A DNA stretch of 55,740 nt from Microcaldota archaeon. GTDB lineage: Archaea; Micrarchaeota; Micrarchaeia; Micrarchaeales; CABMGC01. Position numbers and translations under genes: made by a program. Below are positions 28,741-38,258 of this stretch, in pieces (within the stretch, counting starts at the first letter, position 1; each line of letters begins with the position of its first letter). The DNA lies in NCBI GenBank assembly GCA_023270055.1, contig JAGDYB010000012.1:1-55740 (forward strand), given 5' to 3'. The notes under the pieces were generated by a model. It had not been told where the DNA came from. It made no database searches and saw only the letters and a program-made list of their open reading frames with translations.

Positions 28741-29361
28741 TCATGCAACTGGTATTGAATCAAGCAGTGCGAGAATCTCGTCTCTGCTGTTTTCCACACT
28801 AAGAACCACGCTTGACGGCTGATTTATTGTAAGCACGTAGTTTTTTTGGCCAGAAAAAAGCCAGGATCCGATCTTGTATTCGTGGTAGTCTGTTGACAGG
28901 TCAGCTATGAAGTTACTCTTCTCCAGTATTTTGTCAAAAAGCTCGCCGATCGAATCGTTGTATGCACTTATTATTATGGTTTCGTCGTTGGTTTCATCCC
29001 TTTCTATTAGCAGGGGATTCACATATGGGATCTTCAGCGCGGCGCTTTTCTCTTTTAGCAAACCGCTTATCTTGTTGTATTCTTCGGTTGTCTTTTCAAG
29101 CTGCGCCTCGAAATCTTTCCTTTCGCTGTCCAAAGAAGTTAGAAGCCCCTCAAAAAAAGATGAAACATCCTTCTTGAAACCTTCAATTATATCTTTCTTG
29201 TTCTCCTCTTCGCCGATGACAGCTGGATTCGTCAGCAGCCTTCTCAGGGAAACTCCGTATTTGCTGCCTAGCTGTTGATCTATTCTGTCTATGAACATGT
29301 CGGTTGAATCACTCCATTTTTTTTCATCGTCAGCCATGTAATCACCAATATATGGTTGCAA
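28741..29361 (-). CDS. Hypothetical protein with coiled-coil
   Basis: 206 aa ORF upstream of and colinear with the AK6-like gene. Confidence 0.55.
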   Translation of the reverse strand: MQPYIGDYMADDEKKWSDSTDMFIDRIDQQLGSKYGVSLRRLLTNPAVIGEEENKKDIIEGFKKDVSSFFEGLLTSLDSERKDFEAQLEKTTEEYNKISGLLKEKSAALKIPYVNPLLIERDETNDETIIISAYNDSIGELFDKILEKSNFIADLSTDYHEYKIGSWLFSGQKNYVLTINQPSSVVLSVENSRDEILALLDSIPVA

Positions 29362-29396
29362 TATATATTTATTATTATAATATTTAGCTGTATCTT

Positions 29397-29645
29397 GTGG
29401 TTTGCATGGAAGGCGTGGAAGGCAGGATAAAGAAGGATATAGATATATTTTACAAAAACGTTAAATTCGACACTGAATTGAGCGAAGAGGAAAAGAAGGT
29501 TGTCGAGCTTGCCGAAATGTACGCAAAGGATTCACAGGCGTGGCTTGAGAAAGGCGATCTCTACACCGCGTTCTCAAGCATATCATACGCCCATGGACTG
29601 CTTGATGCAATAAGGAAGATAAAGGGTGTTGACGAATACAAATAG
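29397..29645 (+). CDS. DUF357-like small helical protein
   Basis: 82 aa; ELAEMYAKDSQAWLEKGDLYTAFSSISYAHGLLDAIRKI. Confidence 0.75.
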   Translation: MVCMEGVEGRIKKDIDIFYKNVKFDTELSEEEKKVVELAEMYAKDSQAWLEKGDLYTAFSSISYAHGLLDAIRKIKGVDEYK

Positions 29646-30756
29646 CGGTGCTCCGATGGAAAGCAGGACTGAGGGTCTGGCAAACTTTCTGGTTTACGAT
29701 GATGTTTTTTTCAACACTAAGATGCGCTCGCTAAGAGACATATCGGTCATGTTTCTGCGCGCGCTTAACAGGAAGGGTACTGTGCTTGATACAACCTCGG
29801 CTACTGGGGTGAGAGGCATACGCTACTGTCTTGAGGCAAGCATTGATAAGGCCATTTTCCTTGACATAAACAAGAATGCATATGAAAATACCAAGCGTAA
29901 TGTCGAATTAAACAGAATCGACGGCACAGTTCTCAATGAAGATATACGCTCGTTCTCCTGCAAAAGCAATGAGCGATTCAGCGCCATAGACCTTGACCCA
30001 TTTGGCACCCCAGTGCCATATATGAAAGACCTGCTGAGCATTGGAAGAGATGGCACGCTTTATATGGTAACCGCAACCGACACTGCCGTACTCTGCGGCG
30101 CACATGCGAATGCATGCATGAGGGAATATGCGGCGCGGCCTTTGCACAACGAACTGTGCCATGAGGTTGGCATAAGGATACTTATAGCTTACGCGGTGAG
30201 GCTTGCGGCAGAGCTCAATTTCGGTGTGCACGTGTACCTTGCGCTGTCAAACTTGCACTACATGCGCATCTTCTTTGAGCTTAAGAGGGGAAGCACTAAT
30301 GCGCTCGATTCTGTAAGGCAAATAGGCTTCGGCTCATACTGTAACAAATGCCATAGGTATTATTACGCACCTGGCATTGCAAGCGCGCCTGCCCAGGTAT
30401 GTGAAAGCTGCGGCGGCAGAACCGAGCGTTTCGGACCGTTATGGCTTGGGAGCATATATGACAAAGGAGTTATAGCCGCAATGCTCTCGCACAGCAGCGG
30501 CGCTTCCGACGAGGCAATATCGCTACTATACAAAGTGTACAACGAATTGGATATACCGTTCTTTTATTCCATTCCTAAGCTTACCGCCATGCTAGGCGTA
30601 GGTTCTATATCGCAGAATGTGATGGTAAAGGAGCTTAGCAAAAAGGGCGCCGCAAGCCTGACGCATTTTGACCCAAGTGGCATAAAAACTGACGTGCCAT
30701 ACGATGATATAATTAGCGAACTTAAGACTCATGTGACGACGAAAGCAATGCGGTAA
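29626..30756 (+). CDS. trm1: tRNA (guanine(26)-N2)-dimethyltransferase
   Basis: SATGVRGIRYCLEA, AIDLDPFGTPVPYM, C-terminal Cys motifs CNKCHRYYY/CESCGGRTERFGPLWLG. Confidence 0.92.
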   Translation: MLTNTNSGAPMESRTEGLANFLVYDDVFFNTKMRSLRDISVMFLRALNRKGTVLDTTSATGVRGIRYCLEASIDKAIFLDINKNAYENTKRNVELNRIDGTVLNEDIRSFSCKSNERFSAIDLDPFGTPVPYMKDLLSIGRDGTLYMVTATDTAVLCGAHANACMREYAARPLHNELCHEVGIRILIAYAVRLAAELNFGVHVYLALSNLHYMRIFFELKRGSTNALDSVRQIGFGSYCNKCHRYYYAPGIASAPAQVCESCGGRTERFGPLWLGSIYDKGVIAAMLSHSSGASDEAISLLYKVYNELDIPFFYSIPKLTAMLGVGSISQNVMVKELSKKGAASLTHFDPSGIKTDVPYDDIISELKTHVTTKAMR

Positions 30757-30872
30757 GTTATCGCTTTTGCACTCGAATATTCGAGGTAAAATTTTTAGGG
30801 CTTCTAAATATATTTTAGTTATTTTTCACTTGTACCACAATAAATAAATATAAGAAATGGTGTAAATGATAA

Positions 30873-31259
30873 TTGAAGGTGGGGAAGGTGAAATTAACAG
30901 GCGCAGACCTTGGAGGGTTAGCCTTTAATAAGGCGAAGGCTGAGTCGGACGGTAGGGAATACTACATTGACGAAGCCGAGGAGAAGGATCTGAAAAAACT
31001 AATCGAAAACAGCTGTATGGTGTGCGGCAGGCCGCTGAGCAGATCCGAAGTAAAAATAGTACCTCCGCTATATATGCAAGAGAAGGACAAATATGTAATG
31101 GAGGGCATAGTAAGCAGGAGAGTCATGTGCGTGGCCTGCTACAACAGCATAACGTCAAGCACGAGAGAAAAAGTCAAAACAAAATACAGGGTAATTAGAA
31201 GACATATCCTTGGCGGTATAGGAACAAAAGGCGCAGAGATAGCTGTAATCAAAGGCTAG
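30873..31259 (+). CDS. Hypothetical protein with CxxC...CxxC zinc-binding motifs
   Basis: 128 aa; CMVCGRPLSR ... VMCVACYNS; TTG start. Confidence 0.55.
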   Translation: MKVGKVKLTGADLGGLAFNKAKAESDGREYYIDEAEEKDLKKLIENSCMVCGRPLSRSEVKIVPPLYMQEKDKYVMEGIVSRRVMCVACYNSITSSTREKVKTKYRVIRRHILGGIGTKGAEIAVIKG

Positions 31260-31460
31260 TCTGAGCAGACTGCAAAAGGGGTGGCAGTAGAATGGTATGG
31301 ATTAGCTATGCTGCCTTTACTCGAATACTTCCCCGCCTTGTTAGCCGGCAAAAAGCCTAGACAGATTTAGATAGCTAACACGAAACAGCACTGCAGGTGC
31401 GAATATTTGAATAAGAAGCGGCTGGATGCCAATTTCACTGCGCTGTAGAAAAAGCAAGCT

Positions 31461-32174
31461 TTACCTTTTCTTACTCTGCGGCATATTGACAAGTATCATG
31501 TGCGTATTGTTGTCAAAGCCTATAGCTGATTTGAATGCGTCGGCAGCTATAGTTATCGTGCTGTCTGAATATGGATCATTTATGTAAAACGCGTCTTTGT
31601 CATAGCCTTTTATTACAACCCAATGTGGCGAGGACTCTAGATATGGATTTATTGTTTGGGCATTTATAAGCAGTATAGGTATATATTTTGAAGAAAGCGC
31701 CTTCTTTATTGCTTGCGTTGTCACCTGTGCATGCTCCTCTTCTATGTTCATCTGCTTTGCCTTTTCCTTTATCTCATTGAATGATGCGGCAAGCGTGTCA
31801 AGATTAACATTCTCGTAAACAGCGAGCTTTTTCTCGTAGCCCTCATCCTTGACGTTGCTCATTATAGCTACCTTTGCGCCTCTCTTCGCTAGTGCATATG
31901 CCAGCCCATATCTGGATCCATGCCATACGCTGCCGCTCACTGCCTCTTTCCATATGTCGAATTCATGCTCCTTCCTGAACTTCATGTTCGGATTTATATA
32001 CTTCAGCACCATTATGGCGCATGCTGCAGAGCTAGTAAATTCCTCGCTCTGAGGGTATGTTGGTATGGGCAACATAACGCTTTCTTTTATCTTCTTCGGC
32101 AACTTGGCTGCCTTGGCACCGCTTCTCCTCTTTGATACATTTTTCTTTCCTTCTTTTCTGGTTTTGCCTGACAA
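31461..32174 (-). CDS. Peptidase C39-like cysteine protease domain protein (start uncertain)
   Basis: SSAACAIMVLKY (Cys), SPHWVVIKGYD (His), INDPYSD; the ORF-track start at 32219 lies inside the tRNA-Leu gene, so TTG 32174 or ATG 32075 is likelier. Confidence 0.6.
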   Translation of the reverse strand: MSGKTRKEGKKNVSKRRSGAKAAKLPKKIKESVMLPIPTYPQSEEFTSSAACAIMVLKYINPNMKFRKEHEFDIWKEAVSGSVWHGSRYGLAYALAKRGAKVAIMSNVKDEGYEKKLAVYENVNLDTLAASFNEIKEKAKQMNIEEEHAQVTTQAIKKALSSKYIPILLINAQTINPYLESSPHWVVIKGYDKDAFYINDPYSDSTITIAADAFKSAIGFDNNTHMILVNMPQSKKR

Positions 32175-32190
32175 ATAATCACCATGTTGA

Positions 32191-32293
32191 TGCAGGGGGA
32201 GAGATTTGCTCTTGTTCATTGCTTTGAACTCTCGTAGGCCTAAGCCAACAGATCTTGAGTCTGTCGCGTTTGACCAAGCTCCGCCACCCCTGC
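32191..32293 (-). tRNA. tRNA-Leu(CAA) with a putative 18-nt T-loop insertion/intron
   Basis: Acceptor GCAGGGG/CCCCTGC, anticodon arm ACAGA-CTCAAGA-TCTGT, long variable arm GGC-TTAG-GCC, T-stem GAGAG/CTCTC enclosing 25 nt instead of 7. Confidence 0.85.
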
Positions 32294-32384
32294 ACCTTTT
32301 TAAATATGCACAAATAAATATAAAGACAATACTTCGATTGTAATATCAGCTTAACTTATATTTATAAGTATCTCCCGAAAATGT

Positions 32385-32455
32385 TAAGCCCGGATTCAAA
32401 GACTTGGCGCATTGCCGGAGGATTTGTGTGCTCACTTCCACCGTAATCCGACGCA
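32385..32455 (+). ncRNA. Candidate structured small RNA of unknown class
   Basis: Promoter-like ttatatttataa ~25 nt upstream; closing stem CGGATT/AATCCG with internal hairpins GGC-GCATT-GCC and CGGAGGA..TTCCACCG. Confidence 0.3.
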
Positions 32456-32524
32456 TATTATATATTTTTGCACCGTATTTGTATATTGTGTTGATCTGAT
32501 ATTTAGCATTTTTCCGTGATTTTT

Positions 32525-33964
32525 ATGAAAATAGAGAATATTGATGCTGTAAGGCATAGAATTTCAAAGGATAAAAACGAGAGAATGGGCACCGACGTAG
32601 TCATATATGCGAAGGACTATATGCTCGAGAAGATGGAAAGCGACAGGACGATACAGCAGGCAATGAATGCAACGAACCTGCCCGGTGTGGTGGGTAACGT
32701 GCTGATAATGCCCGACGGGCACGAGGGATATGGCTTTCCGGTTGGCGGCGTTGCCGCTTTTGATGCAGAGGAGGGTATAATATCGCCTGGCGCCATAGGA
32801 TTCGACATAAACTGCGGGGTTAGACTCATAAAAACAAACCTTACCGAAGATATCGTAAGGCCCAAGATAAAACAGCTTATGGACTCGCTATTCAAGAACG
32901 TTCCAAGTGGGGTAGGGAGCAGGCTCAAGATTGGCTTTGGGGAATCAGAGATAAACAAAGTTGCAGAGGAAGGGGTAAATTACATAATAGAAAAGGGATA
33001 CGGATTCAAGGAGGACAGCGAATCGATAGAGGAAAACGGCTTCATGCAGGGAGCTGACATTTCAAAGGTAAGCAAATCGGCTAAAAGCAGGGGCAAGGAC
33101 CAGCTGGGCACCCTTGGAGCGGGAAACCACTTCCTCGAGGTTCAAAAGGTCGAAAGGATATTTGACGGCAGCATTGCAAAAGGTTATGGCCTTTCGGAAG
33201 GGCAAATAGTGGTCATGGTACACACGGGCTCTAGGGGGTTCGGGCACCAGATATGCAGCGACTACATGCAGGAGCTTATAGACTACAGGAGGAAAAACAA
33301 CATAAGCATAATAGACCCCGAGCTGAGCTATGCACACATAAAGAGCAAGGAGGCGGAAGATTACCTGGCGGCGATGAAGGCGGCTGTGAATTACGCATTC
33401 GTGAACAGACAGCTAATAACGCACAACATAAGGAAAAGCTTTGAGGAGGTTTTTGGCAAAAGCGCAGACGCGCTCGGGATGGAGATACTTTACGACGTAG
33501 CGCACAATATAGCCAAACTCGAAGAATATGATTATGAGGGAAGAAGAAGGAAGGTATACGTGCACAGGAAGGGTGCGACAAGAGCACTCCCGAAGGGCTC
33601 ACAGAATGTGCCAGCGAAGTACAGGCAGTATGGGCAGCCGGTGCTTATACCTGGCAGCATGGGCACAGCGAGCTATGTGCTTGCCGGCAGCGAAGGATCG
33701 GTGAGGGAAACATTCGGATCGACATGCCACGGATCCGGAAGGGTCATGTCAAGACACCAGGCAATAAGGGAGATACCTGCATCAAAAACTTTCGGAGACC
33801 TCAAGAAAAAGGAGATAGAGATAAGGATAAGAACAAGGAGCCTAGTAAGCGAGGAGGCTGAATGGGCATATAAGAATGTGGATGATGTGGTTGGGACTGT
33901 AGAGCAGGCTGGGCTTTCCAAAATAATAGCTAGAAATGTGCCCATTGGCGTGGCAAAAGGCTAG
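32525..33964 (+). CDS. rtcB: RNA-splicing ligase RtcB
   Basis: MPDGHEGYGFPVGGVAAFD, GFDINCGVRL, GTLGAGNHFLEVQ, MVHTGSRGFGHQ, GSMGTASYVL, TCHGSGRVMSR. Confidence 0.95.
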   Translation: MKIENIDAVRHRISKDKNERMGTDVVIYAKDYMLEKMESDRTIQQAMNATNLPGVVGNVLIMPDGHEGYGFPVGGVAAFDAEEGIISPGAIGFDINCGVRLIKTNLTEDIVRPKIKQLMDSLFKNVPSGVGSRLKIGFGESEINKVAEEGVNYIIEKGYGFKEDSESIEENGFMQGADISKVSKSAKSRGKDQLGTLGAGNHFLEVQKVERIFDGSIAKGYGLSEGQIVVMVHTGSRGFGHQICSDYMQELIDYRRKNNISIIDPELSYAHIKSKEAEDYLAAMKAAVNYAFVNRQLITHNIRKSFEEVFGKSADALGMEILYDVAHNIAKLEEYDYEGRRRKVYVHRKGATRALPKGSQNVPAKYRQYGQPVLIPGSMGTASYVLAGSEGSVRETFGSTCHGSGRVMSRHQAIREIPASKTFGDLKKKEIEIRIRTRSLVSEEAEWAYKNVDDVVGTVEQAGLSKIIARNVPIGVAKG

Positions 33965-34767
33965 AGTGTCTTTAGCTTGTCTTCAACTTGGCTCAACAGT
34001 GCATATGCTTCTGGAATGTATGCGAAGCTTGTGAGCTTCAGCAGCAGTTCCTCAGCATCCTTGTATTTTTTGCCTTCTGCATAATCTAGCGCCACATAAT
34101 ACAAGTGGTTTGGAACTTTCATCTGCAAGAGTTTTTTAGAGTAGAGCTCGCGATTCTTCCTGTCGTTGACCAAACCGCTGTATAGAAAATTTGAATAGGC
34201 AGTTATTACATCGTCAGCCTTCAGCATGTTTATTTCTGTTATCGAATCCACTGCCGCTGGGACATTGTGCAACCTGAACTCCGACAGGAATTTTACATAA
34301 AGCGCGATTTCGTTGCTTTCTGGGGCGGCAGATGCGTCATGTATCGCCTTGTAATACAGCTGCTTTGCCTTCTTGTAGAGCTCTATGGCCTTGTAGTTGG
34401 CTTCAGCATTTTCTTCCATGAAGCCAGTAAGGCTTATGTGATTTATGGTGGTGAGCGCATAATCAGAGAAATGGGAATAGAATCGTGCCGCGCTGTATGC
34501 GTGGGAATAATCGCCATTTGCTACCATTCCGTCGAACACCTTTGACGCATCATCCCATTTGCCAGAAGTTATGCTGCTGCTTATGCTGTCTAGTGACCCT
34601 TTTAGGTTAGCGCTTGCAACCAAATCCTCGCTCGCAGTGCTCACCGGCATGTCGCAGAAAAAGCATATACCATAGTCTCCGAGCACAGGCACAGGCATGC
34701 CGCAATGCGTGCAACGCATGACTTTGCTTCCCTGCTCGAGCATCTTTATATAAACGCCAACGTCCAC
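33961..34767 (-). CDS. Zinc-ribbon/TPR-like hypothetical protein
   Basis: 268 aa; MRCTHCGMPVPVLGDYGICFFCDMPV followed by helical repeats. Confidence 0.55.
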   Translation of the reverse strand: MDVGVYIKMLEQGSKVMRCTHCGMPVPVLGDYGICFFCDMPVSTASEDLVASANLKGSLDSISSSITSGKWDDASKVFDGMVANGDYSHAYSAARFYSHFSDYALTTINHISLTGFMEENAEANYKAIELYKKAKQLYYKAIHDASAAPESNEIALYVKFLSEFRLHNVPAAVDSITEINMLKADDVITAYSNFLYSGLVNDRKNRELYSKKLLQMKVPNHLYYVALDYAEGKKYKDAEELLLKLTSFAYIPEAYALLSQVEDKLKTL

Positions 34768-34829
34768 CGCACCACAATTCTAATATTCAAGGCAAATACT
34801 TAAATTCTTCCGAAAATTTGCGGCAACGC

Positions 34830-35489
34830 TCATTTTTTCCTCAAGACTAGAAAAAGGTGCATCCGGTCATATGGCATTATGTTTATCTTTTCGAGCACCT
34901 CGAACCGTCTTGATATCGCGTTTATAAAGTCGCGATATATAACTTCTGGCTTCATTGCCGTGCTTATGCTTTGCGACTTTATCACGACATAGGCGATGCC
35001 GCCAGGCTTAAGTTGCGCGCTGTTGATGTTGAATATCGCAAGCTGGTCGCGTGACGAAACGTCTTGGTACAGTATGTCGACAGTTCCGACATCATCCTTG
35101 TACTTTTCCACGAGCCGCGCATCTTGCAGTATTGGAAACATGTTGTGCCTGGCATCGCAAAGCTCAAGCAGCTGGCGCATGTTCCTTTCGGATATTTCGA
35201 CGCAGTATAAGGCGCCGGATTCGCCTATTATGTCGCTCACGTGGCTGCACGTGGTTCCCGTTGCCGCACCAAGGTAAAGAACCTTGCTGCCGGGCATTAT
35301 GTACATGTGCCTGAGACCCTTTAGTATTGCCGCAGCAAGCTTGCTCCTGTATGGGTTCCAGAGCCTGTACTCTTTCCCCCCTTCCTGAATTAGCTCCTCG
35401 TCGTATACCTTGCGGCCTACTGCGAGGTTGCGTGTGGCGAGCTTTCCGTTAACCTTGTACACATTCTTGAATATTTCTATTACTTTCAA
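34830..35489 (-). CDS. flpA: Fibrillarin-like rRNA/tRNA 2'-O-methyltransferase
   Basis: NPYRSKLAAAILKGL, GSKVLYLGAATGTTCSHVSDIIGESGALYCVE, ILYQDVSSRDQ. Confidence 0.93.
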   Translation of the reverse strand: MKVIEIFKNVYKVNGKLATRNLAVGRKVYDEELIQEGGKEYRLWNPYRSKLAAAILKGLRHMYIMPGSKVLYLGAATGTTCSHVSDIIGESGALYCVEISERNMRQLLELCDARHNMFPILQDARLVEKYKDDVGTVDILYQDVSSRDQLAIFNINSAQLKPGGIAYVVIKSQSISTAMKPEVIYRDFINAISRRFEVLEKINIMPYDRMHLFLVLRKK

Positions 35490-35667
35490 TTTATCGCCGT
35501 GTTATGCAAAATGTTTAAGCAATTTAGACATCATCTGAGGCTGCTGCGCAGAGCGCAGGCAATATCAATTTATACATTAAGGCAAAAATGCTAATGAAAT
35601 GTGCTATATACTTGATGGTATAACAATTATATTGTAAAGATACTATATTAAATTTTAGGTTGATAGC

Positions 35668-37899
35668 GTGCAGGAGGAAACTAATGCAGTGCTGAAAATT
35701 GCGCTCGGGCTTTTTGACATGGACAAGCTCAGTATAAACGACGATGAGCTTTCTAAAAGGCTTGTTGAAGGGCTGAGGAGCGTGAATGGCATAGATGACG
35801 CAAAGCTCAAGCTTGTGCTGCAGAAGAAAGAGGAGCTGTTGCCGCTCGAGGAATACGCAATAAACATGGCAAAACAATATAGGGATAACAGGCTCAGCAG
35901 CTACTCCGAATTTGGGGACCTCGTAAGCTATTACAACCAAGGTTACAAGAGCAGCATGGTCATACCAATCATTGCCATAGGTAAGAGGGTAGGCGTCATA
36001 ACGCTGCTTTCAAGAAAGGAGGAATATTTCTCAGACGAACTCGCCAGCTACCTAAACATAGCAGTGCAGCTGTTTGGCTTGCAGCTGATGAACAGAGAGG
36101 AGAATGCAAAAAATGTAAGCCTTGCAAAATACTTTGATGCGGCGTTTAATGCAGCTGTTCCGCAGCTTATCGTTGACAGGAAGGGTTATGTTGTAAAGGC
36201 AAACAAATCGGCAAACATGCTCGGGATTGCAGCGAAAGCGCTCTCTGGTATGAATATCAAGGAGATACTGGACATCGATTCTAACATGCTTGAAACGCTT
36301 AAGAATGGGGTTGTCGGCACGGTGCGTTCGACAAATGATCCGTTCAGGATTTTTGCTGTATCGCAGAACAGCGTAAACGAAAACGTGATGCATGTCGTCA
36401 TTAACGAGATAACAGATAAAAAAATAATCGAGGAGCAGAAGGCAATGCTCGCAAGGCTCAACAACGTCTTCCTTATGCTCGACAACAATACCACCATAAT
36501 CGCCGTAGAGGGCAATCCGGATTTGGTAATGAAGTCGGGCAGGGAATCACTGCTAGGAAGGAAGCTTGCTGACATGATAAAGGACAAAGAGGCGTTTGGC
36601 AAGCTTGTCGAAACCGCAAGATCCGGAGGTGGCTCAGGCGAATTTACCATGCTACTTGACAACAATATTAGCATTGACACCAAGATAGACATATTCAAAA
36701 ACGGGGTATACGGCATTTCTTGCATAGTTTCACCCTTGTACTACGAAAGGTACACAAAACGCCTGGAGGAGAATATCGATGACATTATCAAGAGCTCCAG
36801 CGACATAATAATCATAATCGACCAGTTCGGATATGTGAAGAGGGTAAACAAGAGCACGCTAGATATGCTCGGTTATAACGAGCAAGAGATTGTAGGCACG
36901 GCAATATCTTCTCTCTACTACGCAGATGCTGCGCAGAAGATAGAGAACGCAATGTCAATGGCAAAGCAGAATGGCAACGTGTCAAACTTGTTCATGAACA
37001 TGAAGAGGAACGGCACCGATGAAGTAGTGCCGTTCGAGCAGAGCGTACGTAAACTTGTGAACGAGGGCAACGAGCTCTCCGGATACATGATAGTCGGAAG
37101 GGAGCTCGCGACAAAGAGGGTTATAAGCAGGATGGAGGACGAGATAGAAAGAATAACGCGTGATGCGGAAAAATTCAAAAGCGAGAGTGATCTTAAAACG
37201 CAGTTCATATACAACATTTCGCATGACCTGAAGACGCCGATAACAAACATAAAGGGCTTTTCGAAGCTTCTGTACAATGGCGACTTTGGCGAGCTAAATG
37301 GCGAACAGAAGAACTACCTGCAGATAATAGCCGACGAAGCGGACAGGCTTCTCTCGCTGATACAGCAGATTCTCGACGTTGCAAAGCTCTCGTCTGGCAA
37401 GATCAAGCTTGACATGCAGCAGGTTGATATAAAGAAGCTCGTAGAGAATCCTAGCATAACCGCGCTCAAGGAGGTGGCTGAAGGCAAGGGCTTGATGTTC
37501 GGGCTTAACGTTGAATACAATTTGCCAACGGTAACGGCTGACCCGAACAGGCTAATACAGGTTTTTGTAAACCTCATAAACAACGCGATAAAATTCACTG
37601 AAAAAGGTAGCATAATGCTGAACATATACAAGAAGGGGAAGAGCATAAGGGTGGAGGTCAAGGACACAGGCATAGGCATAAGCAAGGAGGAACAGAGGCG
37701 GCTCTTCAGGAAATTCTACCAGGTGCAGCACAAGGGCCTCGTGAAGCAGGAGGGGGCGGGCACCGGCTTGGGGCTCTCGATAGCAAAGGAGATAATAAAC
37801 CTCCACGGCGGCAAGATAGGCATTGTTTCAGAGCTGGGCAAGGGAAGCACATTCTGGTTCACAATACCGCTGATAAGCAGGAAAAAGGGAAAACAGTAA
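35668..37899 (+). CDS. PAS-domain sensor histidine kinase, apparently soluble
   Basis: HisKA NISHDLKTPITNIKGFSKLL; HATPase N-box NLINNAIKFTEKGS, G1 DTGIGISKEEQ, G2 GTGLGLSIAKEI; two PAS-like segments. Confidence 0.9.
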   Translation: MQEETNAVLKIALGLFDMDKLSINDDELSKRLVEGLRSVNGIDDAKLKLVLQKKEELLPLEEYAINMAKQYRDNRLSSYSEFGDLVSYYNQGYKSSMVIPIIAIGKRVGVITLLSRKEEYFSDELASYLNIAVQLFGLQLMNREENAKNVSLAKYFDAAFNAAVPQLIVDRKGYVVKANKSANMLGIAAKALSGMNIKEILDIDSNMLETLKNGVVGTVRSTNDPFRIFAVSQNSVNENVMHVVINEITDKKIIEEQKAMLARLNNVFLMLDNNTTIIAVEGNPDLVMKSGRESLLGRKLADMIKDKEAFGKLVETARSGGGSGEFTMLLDNNISIDTKIDIFKNGVYGISCIVSPLYYERYTKRLEENIDDIIKSSSDIIIIIDQFGYVKRVNKSTLDMLGYNEQEIVGTAISSLYYADAAQKIENAMSMAKQNGNVSNLFMNMKRNGTDEVVPFEQSVRKLVNEGNELSGYMIVGRELATKRVISRMEDEIERITRDAEKFKSESDLKTQFIYNISHDLKTPITNIKGFSKLLYNGDFGELNGEQKNYLQIIADEADRLLSLIQQILDVAKLSSGKIKLDMQQVDIKKLVENPSITALKEVAEGKGLMFGLNVEYNLPTVTADPNRLIQVFVNLINNAIKFTEKGSIMLNIYKKGKSIRVEVKDTGIGISKEEQRRLFRKFYQVQHKGLVKQEGAGTGLGLSIAKEIINLHGGKIGIVSELGKGSTFWFTIPLISRKKGKQ

Positions 37900-37916
37900 C
37901 TTTCATGAGCGCATCT

Positions 37917-38258
37917 TCAGAACATCCTCGAGCCAAGGGGCGCATCCTTGTCAGGAACTAGCAGAATCACGTTACCGCCTGAATCCGGAACGCCAAGGAC
38001 AAGCACCTCGCTTTCAAAGCCTTTTACCTTTTTCGGCGGCAAGTTGACCACGGCTATGATTTTCTTTCCAAGCAAATCATCGGGCTTGTAGTTTGCCACG
38101 TGCGCACTTGATCTCTTTAGCCCAATTTCAGTGCCGAAATCTATAAGCAGTTTGTATGATGGCACCCTCGTGCCTGGAAAGTCTTCGACACCTATTATCT
38201 TTCCTACCCTTATGTCGGCTTTCTCGAAATCGGAAAAGCTTATTTCCATAAGCCGCAC
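37917..38258 (-). CDS. CsaA/MetRS C-terminal-like tRNA-binding domain protein
   Basis: FEKADIRVGKIIGVEDFPGTRVPSYKLLIDFG, SSAHVANYKPDDLLGKKIIAVVNLPPKK. Confidence 0.85.
   Translation of the reverse strand: MRLMEISFSDFEKADIRVGKIIGVEDFPGTRVPSYKLLIDFGTEIGLKRSSAHVANYKPDDLLGKKIIAVVNLPPKKVKGFESEVLVLGVPDSGGNVILLVPDKDAPLGSRMF

Noticed and set aside
30773-30786. Perfect palindrome CTCGAATATTCGAG after trm1
   Set aside because: Short palindrome just downstream of a stop codon near a T-rich stretch; ordinary terminator or chance, not enough to call regulatory.
36186-36725. 179-aa minus-strand ORF within the histidine kinase gene
   Set aside because: Antisense shadow of a well-supported CDS.
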